From the NCBI GenBank assembly GCA_018882625.1, contig VERO01000064.1:1-10753 (forward strand): DNA of 10,753 nucleotides. The letters are read 5' to 3'. Positions 7,125 to 10,753 of the stretch are shown here, piece by piece. Each line of letters opens with the position of its first letter. The stretch's first letter is position 1. The translations under genes and the position numbers were made by a program. The notes below the pieces were generated by a model. The model saw nothing but the letters and a program-made list of their open reading frames with translations, searched no databases and was not told where the DNA came from. Source of the stretch: Phycisphaerales bacterium. GTDB lineage: Bacteria > Planctomycetota > Phycisphaerae > Phycisphaerales > SM1A02.

Positions 7125-7161
7125 GGCAACGCGCTCGTTCGGCGACCGCCCTCCGGCGGTC
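7120..7161. terminator. Two hairpins at the end of the fic gene, possible factor-dependent stop
   Basis: AGCGCG (7120-7125) pairs with CGCGCT (7130-7135) around a GCAA tetraloop. GACCGCC (7144-7150) pairs with GGCGGTC (7155-7161) around CTCC; the second stem overlaps the Fic stop codon. Neither has a T-run on either strand, so an ordinary intrinsic terminator is unlikely; they may stabilise the mRNA 3' end. Confidence 0.35.
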
Positions 7162-8671
7162 AGCCGTCTGCCTTGCGGTAGCCCAGCTGCACGCAGCGCT
7201 CGAGGCGTTCGACCTCATCGTCGCTCAGCGACGCGAAGGCGGACTTGCGCTTGGTCTCGGACATGCGCCCGGCGTTCTGCAGGTACAGCCGGATGAAGAG
7301 GTCGATGTCCTTGTCGGGCAAGTCGACAACGGCCTGCATCGCGCTCTTGGTGCGGTCGTAGTTCGCGAGGAACTCGAGCTCGTTCACGAGCACCGACTCC
7401 ACCGTCTGCTCGACGAACCCGAACAGCATCTCCACCTGCACCGTCATGTCCGGGTAGCGGTAGAGAGGGCCAAGGTCATTGCGGACGTGCATCCGGCCGT
7501 CCTCGTCGAGCGTGTAGTCGGCGAGCCCCATGATGGGCCGCGAGAACGCCTCGAGCGATGCGTCGTACTCCGTAGGCCGCTCCAGCATGGCGACCGAGAC
7601 GGGGAAGACCAGGCCAGCAGGGACGAATGCGCGACGCGTGAGGATGTTGTGGATCAGCAGCCGGTGCAGCCGCCCATTGCCGTCAGTGAAGGGGTGCACG
7701 AACACGAATCCGTATCCGATGGCTGCCGCGTGAATGACCGGATGCACGCCGGATGACGCCATGCGCGCATGGCTCTCGACGAGGCCCGACATCAGCGGGC
7801 TGACGTGCTCAGGCCGCGGACACACGTAGTGGATGCGCTCGCGACCGTAGTGCACGGTCTCGCCGATGTAGTTCTGGTCCGTGCGGTAGTCGCCCTCGCG
7901 GAAGCGCGCATCCACAATCTGGTTCTGCGCGGCGATGAGGCTTGGCTTGGCGCACAGGTCCTCCGTTGCGGCGGACCTCAGGAGCGCCACGAAGCGCTCG
8001 GTCCGGGTGGGGTCCGGCGTGATGCGCTCGATCTCGAAGGAAGACTTCGTCTCCTTGGTGTACAGGTAGCTCAGTGCCCGCCTGAGCAGTGCCGGCGGGT
8101 ACGCGGCCATCAGGTTGCGGCTGCGCGCCGCGAAGTCCTTGCCGATGAACGACTCGATCGCCGCGGTCCGCCGGACCATCGGGCAGAAGTCGGCGCCACC
8201 AAGGAGGTTGTCGTTGACGCGCTGGCGGCGGACGCGGACCGGTGCGTTCGAGACGTAGTAGGCATCGGCGTCGATGAGGTCGATGTAGTTGCCGCGCGTC
8301 AGGTCTGGGATGGGCAGCAGCTGCCGGGTCAGCATCTCGAACAGGTGCCAGGCGCGGCGCGCGTACTTGCCCTGTGGCGCGCGGCCGATCCATGCAACGA
8401 GCGCATCAGGACCGATTGCGGGAAGGACCTGCGCGAGCAGCGCCAGATCGGTGCCGTCGTACTTGAGGGCGAACTCGAGGTGGTCGCACAGCTCATCTCC
8501 GGGCCAGTACCTCGACGGGTAGATTTCGGTGACTCCCGCGGCGGTGACATCGACCCGCTGGGTGTTCGAGGCCGCGACGAGCGACCGATGCCAAGGGGTG
8601 GGGACGCCGAGGCTGAGGCGCTCGATCAGCGCGGCATAGCCAGCCGGACGATGGGATTGGTGGGTCGGCAT
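7160..8671 (-). CDS. Fic-domain protein (probable AMP-transferase)
   Basis: Large 503-aa Fic protein. The Fic active site is complete: HPFTDGNGRLHR (326-337) matches HPFx(D/E)GNGRxxR, with catalytic His326, Asp330 (metal) and Arg334/Arg337 (nucleotide phosphates). Such enzymes transfer AMP from ATP to hydroxyl side chains of a target protein. An N-terminal segment KETKSSFEIER (206-216) fits the class II inhibitory helix (S/T)xxxE(G/N), with S211 and E215 present but Arg in place of the last Gly/Asn. Residues 1-190 and 400-503 are accessory regions I cannot assign; the tail (DKDIDLFIRLYLQNAGRM...KRKSAFASLSDDEVERL) could be helical or winged-helix. ATG 8671 has a weak ribosome site. It stands alone, flanked by the 40-bp direct repeats. 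The role is probably as a toxin-like or regulatory module; the target is unknown. Confidence 0.9.
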   Translation of the reverse strand: MPTHQSHRPAGYAALIERLSLGVPTPWHRSLVAASNTQRVDVTAAGVTEIYPSRYWPGDELCDHLEFALKYDGTDLALLAQVLPAIGPDALVAWIGRAPQGKYARRAWHLFEMLTRQLLPIPDLTRGNYIDLIDADAYYVSNAPVRVRRQRVNDNLLGGADFCPMVRRTAAIESFIGKDFAARSRNLMAAYPPALLRRALSYLYTKETKSSFEIERITPDPTRTERFVALLRSAATEDLCAKPSLIAAQNQIVDARFREGDYRTDQNYIGETVHYGRERIHYVCPRPEHVSPLMSGLVESHARMASSGVHPVIHAAAIGYGFVFVHPFTDGNGRLHRLLIHNILTRRAFVPAGLVFPVSVAMLERPTEYDASLEAFSRPIMGLADYTLDEDGRMHVRNDLGPLYRYPDMTVQVEMLFGFVEQTVESVLVNELEFLANYDRTKSAMQAVVDLPDKDIDLFIRLYLQNAGRMSETKRKSAFASLSDDEVERLERCVQLGYRKADG

Positions 8672-8701
8672 AGTCCCGAATAACTCTTACGATGCGTGAA
8701 A

Positions 8702-8718
8702 ATCGATTACATATCGAT
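8702..8718. promoter_or_regulatory. Paired ATCGAT sites upstream of fic, possible operator
   Basis: Two ATCGAT palindromes (8702-8707 and 8713-8718) are centred 11 bp apart, one helical turn, in an AT-rich island about 30-45 bp before the fic start. That geometry suits a dimeric repressor overlapping the fic promoter. No regulator gene is identified, and I cannot fix promoter boxes with confidence. Confidence 0.3.
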
Positions 8719-8800
8719 CGTACGCCAGAAAAATGATTACCAAAAGAGCCGGCCTTGGGCGGCGTCGTTTTGCCGGGGGTGGCCCTCCGCAAGCTCCTGA

Positions 8801-8840
8801 TCATCGACTGCCTCTGATCGAGGTCAACCATGCCCAGCGC
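8801..8840. repeat. 40-bp perfect direct repeat, right copy
   Basis: Identical to 7085-7124. The sequences on either side differ (preceded by CTCCTGA and followed by CCGTGCC), so the shared block is sharply bounded at 40 bp. Confidence 0.9.
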
Positions 8841-9128
8841 CCGTGCCGTCCGTCACCGTCCCCCACATGCCGGGGAGATCCCTCGCGAGGAGCTCCTCCT
8901 CCCGATGGGGTGAGTTTGCCCGCGACTCTCGCGGCACGAGGGCGATCTCGCACATCAGGCCCTACAAGGCGGCGTCAGGCGCCTGTGCGAGGCGACACCC
9001 ACCCCACCGTGCGATGCGCTTTGGTCGCGAATCTCGTTGGACGCTGAACACGGCGGTAGAGTGGGCGAGACGGGCAACATCCTGTCCGAACTCTCGTTCC
9101 AATAACGGATTCCCGTGAAGTACGCTCC

Positions 9129-10184
9129 ATGACCAACCCAGACAGGCCGCACGAAGGCGAACTCATCCTCTACCAGACGCCCGAGGGCACGGTCCGGGTG
9201 GAGGTGCTGTACGAGGCGGACACCTTCTGGCTCAACCAGAAACGGATCGCTGAGCTCTTCGGGGTGGACGTGCGGACGGTGAGCTATCACCTGAGGGAGG
9301 TGTACGCATCCGGCGAACTCCCCCAGGAAGGAACCGTCCGAAAAGTTTGGAGAGTTCAGGCAGAGGGTGGGCGCGAGGTCCGGCGGGAGATTGAGTGCTA
9401 CAACCTCGACGCGATCATCTCCGTCGGATACCGGGTCAATAGCACCCAGGCCACCCAGTTCCGCATCTGGGCCACCCAGACGCTCCGGGAGTTCGTCACC
9501 AAGGGCTTTGTGCTCGACGACGAGAGGCTCAAGCTCAACCGGCGGTTCGGCAAGGACTACTTCGAGGAGCTGCTCGAGCGGATCCGCGAGATCCGCGCGA
9601 GCGAGCGCCGGTTCTACCTGAAGATCACCGACATCTACGAGCAGTGCAGCATCGACTACGACAAGGACGCCCAGATCACGAAGACCTTCTTCCAGACCGT
9701 GCAGAACAAGCTGCACTGGGCGGTGACTGGCAAGACAGCGGCGGAGATCATCGCTGGCAGGGCTGACGCTGCGAAGCCATCGATGGGCCTGACGACGTGG
9801 AAGAATTCTCCCAGCGGAAAGGTCCTGAAGGGCGACGTGGCCGTCGCCAAGAACTACCTGATCGAGCGGGAGATCAAGGAGCTGGAGCGGATCGTCGGGA
9901 TGTACCTCGACTACGCGGAGAACCAGGCTGCGCGGCAGATCCCCATGAAGATGGCAGACTGGGTGCAGCGGCTCGATGCCTTCCTGCGCTTCAATGAGTA
10001 CGAGGTGCTGGCCAATGCCGGCTCCGTATCGGCGGAAGTGGCCAAGCGGCTCGCCGAGGAGCAGTTCGAGCGGTTCCGTGTGACGCAGGACCAGGCCTTC
10101 GAGAGCGATTTCGAGAGGGAGATCAAGCGGATACAGGGCGAGGGCGGGCGATCTCGCAAGGCGGATGAGGGCGAGACGCCCTGA
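9129..10184 (+). CDS. rhuM: RhuM-family protein (COG3943-like)
   Basis: A 351-aa full-length member of the RhuM family, named after a gene on a Salmonella pathogenicity island; its biochemical role is unknown. The N-terminus (about 32-60; FWLNQKRIAELFGVDVRTVSYHL) looks like a helix-turn-helix. The family core follows: CYNLDAIISVGYRVNSTQATQFRIWAT (90-116) and HWAVTGKTAAEIIAGRAD (196-213). Further on are KPSMGLTTWKN (216-226), DVAVAKNYLIEREIKELERIVGMYLDYAENQA (236-267) and a charged helical C-terminus. The first motif resembles domains shared with phage antirepressor-type DNA-binding proteins. RhuM genes often sit in mobile or restriction/defence loci, which fits this setting. ATG 9129 gives the usual family N-terminus, though the ribosome site is weak (GTGAAG). 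The stop lies just before a hairpin and the right tRNA-end repeat. Confidence 0.9.
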   Translation: MTNPDRPHEGELILYQTPEGTVRVEVLYEADTFWLNQKRIAELFGVDVRTVSYHLREVYASGELPQEGTVRKVWRVQAEGGREVRREIECYNLDAIISVGYRVNSTQATQFRIWATQTLREFVTKGFVLDDERLKLNRRFGKDYFEELLERIREIRASERRFYLKITDIYEQCSIDYDKDAQITKTFFQTVQNKLHWAVTGKTAAEIIAGRADAAKPSMGLTTWKNSPSGKVLKGDVAVAKNYLIEREIKELERIVGMYLDYAENQAARQIPMKMADWVQRLDAFLRFNEYEVLANAGSVSAEVAKRLAEEQFERFRVTQDQAFESDFEREIKRIQGEGGRSRKADEGETP

Positions 10185-10186
10185 GA

Positions 10187-10209
10187 GGCTGGGCCCAATC
10201 TGCCCAGCC
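10187..10209 (+). terminator. Hairpin directly after the RhuM gene
   Basis: GGCTGGGC (10187-10194) and GCCCAGCC (10202-10209) form an 8-bp perfect stem around a 7-nt loop, two bases after the RhuM stop. There is no T-tract, so it may be a weak terminator or 3' stabiliser. It overlaps the candidate right attachment site. Confidence 0.35.
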
Positions 10210-10216
10210 CGGTTCC
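10197..10216. repeat. Candidate attachment site (att, right copy) matching tRNA-Pro 3' end
   Basis: It matches tRNA bases 6205-6224 at 19/20 positions in the same orientation; the only difference is A to G at the discriminator position. The remaining tRNA (anticodon and D arms) is absent here, as expected for the distal end of a tRNA-targeted insertion. Confidence 0.55.
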
Positions 10217-10245
10217 ATGCGCCCAAACAGTGCCTCGATAAACTC

Positions 10246-10545
10246 GTGCTCGTGGTCACGCTCACTCAGGCAATCTCCGCCATAGAGAGCCGCCGCGCAG
10301 CCCTTTCGGAGCGCCACGTGCGCCGTATCGGCGTGTTTGGATCCGTGGCGCGCGGGGATGCGCGCTCGGACTCGGATGTGGACTTCCTGGTCGACTTCAC
10401 AGAGGAAGGCGACCTGCTCGACCTCGTCGCCATCAAGCGGATCCTGGAGGAGGCGCTCGGATGCCCAGTGGACGTCGTGCCCTCCGGCGGCCTGAAGCCC
10501 GACATCCGCGAGGCCGTGATGCGTGAAGTGCGCTATGCCGCGTGA
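10246..10545 (+). CDS. mntA: MNT-domain nucleotidyltransferase antitoxin (MntA-like, type VII toxin-antitoxin)
   Basis: Minimal nucleotidyltransferase of 99 aa from GTG 10246. It carries FGSVARGDARSDSDVDFLVDF (31-51), which contains the GSx10DxD signature (G32 S33, D44, D46) with a further acidic residue in CPVDVVP (D76). In the known system MntA AMPylates the partner HEPN RNase HepT on a tyrosine and so neutralises it. The HepT gene follows with an 11-bp overlap. The start is uncertain: GTG 10246 or 10252 gives a normal family N-terminus but neither has a clear ribosome site. An ATG at 10165 is in frame and has an AAGGCGG upstream, but it would overlap the RhuM gene and read through the hairpin and att copy, adding 27 residues that look unrelated to the family. 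Confidence 0.85.
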   Translation: MLVVTLTQAISAIESRRAALSERHVRRIGVFGSVARGDARSDSDVDFLVDFTEEGDLLDLVAIKRILEEALGCPVDVVPSGGLKPDIREAVMREVRYAA

Positions 10546-10753
10546 TGATGCGGCGCGCATCCGCGACATCATGGACGCGGCGAGCCGCATCCATGGGAAG
10601 GTGTCGGAGCTCGATCAGTCTGCATTCGCCGCGAATGACACGCTCGTGCGGGCGGTGCTGTACGACCTAGCCGTGATTGGGAAGGCCGCGAAGGGCGTCA
10701 CCGAGGCAACCCGAAGTCGCATGCCGTCAGTTCCCTGGTCGGACATGGCGGGG
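10535..10753 (+). CDS. hepT: HEPN-domain (DUF86) toxin, HepT-like, N-terminal part (runs off right edge)
   Basis: The 73 visible residues show the DUF86/HepT pattern: RIRDIMDAASRIHGKV (8-23), FAANDTLVRAVLYDLAVIGKAAKGV (32-56) and PSVPWSDMAG at the window end. In family members this is followed at once by the catalytic RNase motif R-x4-6-H, which lies beyond the window and so cannot be checked. Known HepT proteins are RNases that act on RNA or tRNA and are held inactive by MntA AMPylation. ATG 10535 overlaps the end of the antitoxin gene by 11 bp, the usual arrangement for this operon. Confidence 0.85.
   Translation, partial: MPRDDAARIRDIMDAASRIHGKVSELDQSAFAANDTLVRAVLYDLAVIGKAAKGVTEATRSRMPSVPWSDMAG

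Larger units (their letters stand above)
8672..9128. other. Non-coding interval between fic and the RhuM gene
   Basis: This 457-bp stretch has no convincing gene. It holds the AT-rich fic upstream region (8672-8745), a block GGCGGCGTCGTTTT (8758-8771) shared with the tRNA terminator region, and the right 40-bp repeat. It also holds an 8-bp inverted repeat CTCGCACA/TGTGCGAG (8947-8954, 8984-8991) enclosing the palindrome CAGGCGCCTG (8976-8985). Short open frames here show no recognisable protein family. A promoter for the RhuM gene should lie in 9030-9110, but the best candidate (TTGGAC at 9037-9042) lacks a good -10. Confidence 0.5.

Noticed and set aside
6948..7181. Plus-strand frame starting ATG 6948 after the consensus promoter
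   Set aside because: Its ATG overlaps the -10 box, so that promoter could not make its mRNA. The protein matches nothing I recognise, and its tail only translates the 40-bp repeat and the end of the Fic gene.
7085..8840. Integron attC or CRISPR-like interpretation of the 40-bp repeats
   Set aside because: There are only two copies 1.7 kb apart, with no GTTRRRY core or attC fold, no spacers and no cas or integrase genes.
8940..10158. 13-bp direct repeat GGGCGATCTCGCA (8940-8952 and 10146-10158) around the RhuM gene
   Set aside because: A 13-bp match is expected by chance in 10 kb of GC-rich DNA, and the second copy lies inside the coding region.

Overview
The window is GC-rich bacterial DNA. 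It joins the upstream end of a surface-polysaccharide operon (minus strand, 1-6100) to an accessory region with toxin-type genes (6146-10753), with a tRNA-Pro(GGG) gene at the junction. The export gene (signal peptide plus PES and SLBB domains) and the Wzz-type chain-length protein point to a diderm bacterium. I cannot place the phylum; the base composition and the very long SLBB protein would suit Planctomycetota, Gemmatimonadota or a similar group, and this is only a guess. UGA is the normal stop codon here: it ends most of the genes.

Polysaccharide operon, read right to left: a glycosyltransferase-methyltransferase fusion (6100-4541), a DegT-family sugar aminotransferase (4544-3327), an outer-membrane export protein with about eight SLBB repeats (3327-544), and a Wzz-type co-polymerase that leaves the window at base 1 (start 547). 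All three junctions overlap (ATGA, TGATG, TTGA), so the genes are probably translationally coupled. Together they would supply a modified amino sugar, transfer and methylate sugars, and export the chain. The aminotransferase has an unusual C-terminal tail made from a 33-bp tandem repeat, with a promoter-like sequence at its end.

Accessory region: tRNA-Pro(GGG) is intact and has a strong intrinsic terminator. A 19/20 copy of its 3' end lies at 10197-10216, so the 4 kb between looks like a small tRNA-targeted island, although no integrase is visible. Inside it are a NYN-domain (LabA/DUF88) nuclease gene interrupted by one in-frame TGA, a divergent consensus promoter followed by two hairpins and a T-tract (a candidate small RNA), a class II-like Fic AMP-transferase gene flanked by a perfect 40-bp direct repeat, and a RhuM-family gene. 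Just beyond the far repeat lies a MntA/HepT (MNT-HEPN) toxin-antitoxin pair; HepT is cut by the window edge. The cluster of Fic, RhuM, NYN and MNT/HEPN genes is typical of a toxin or defence island.
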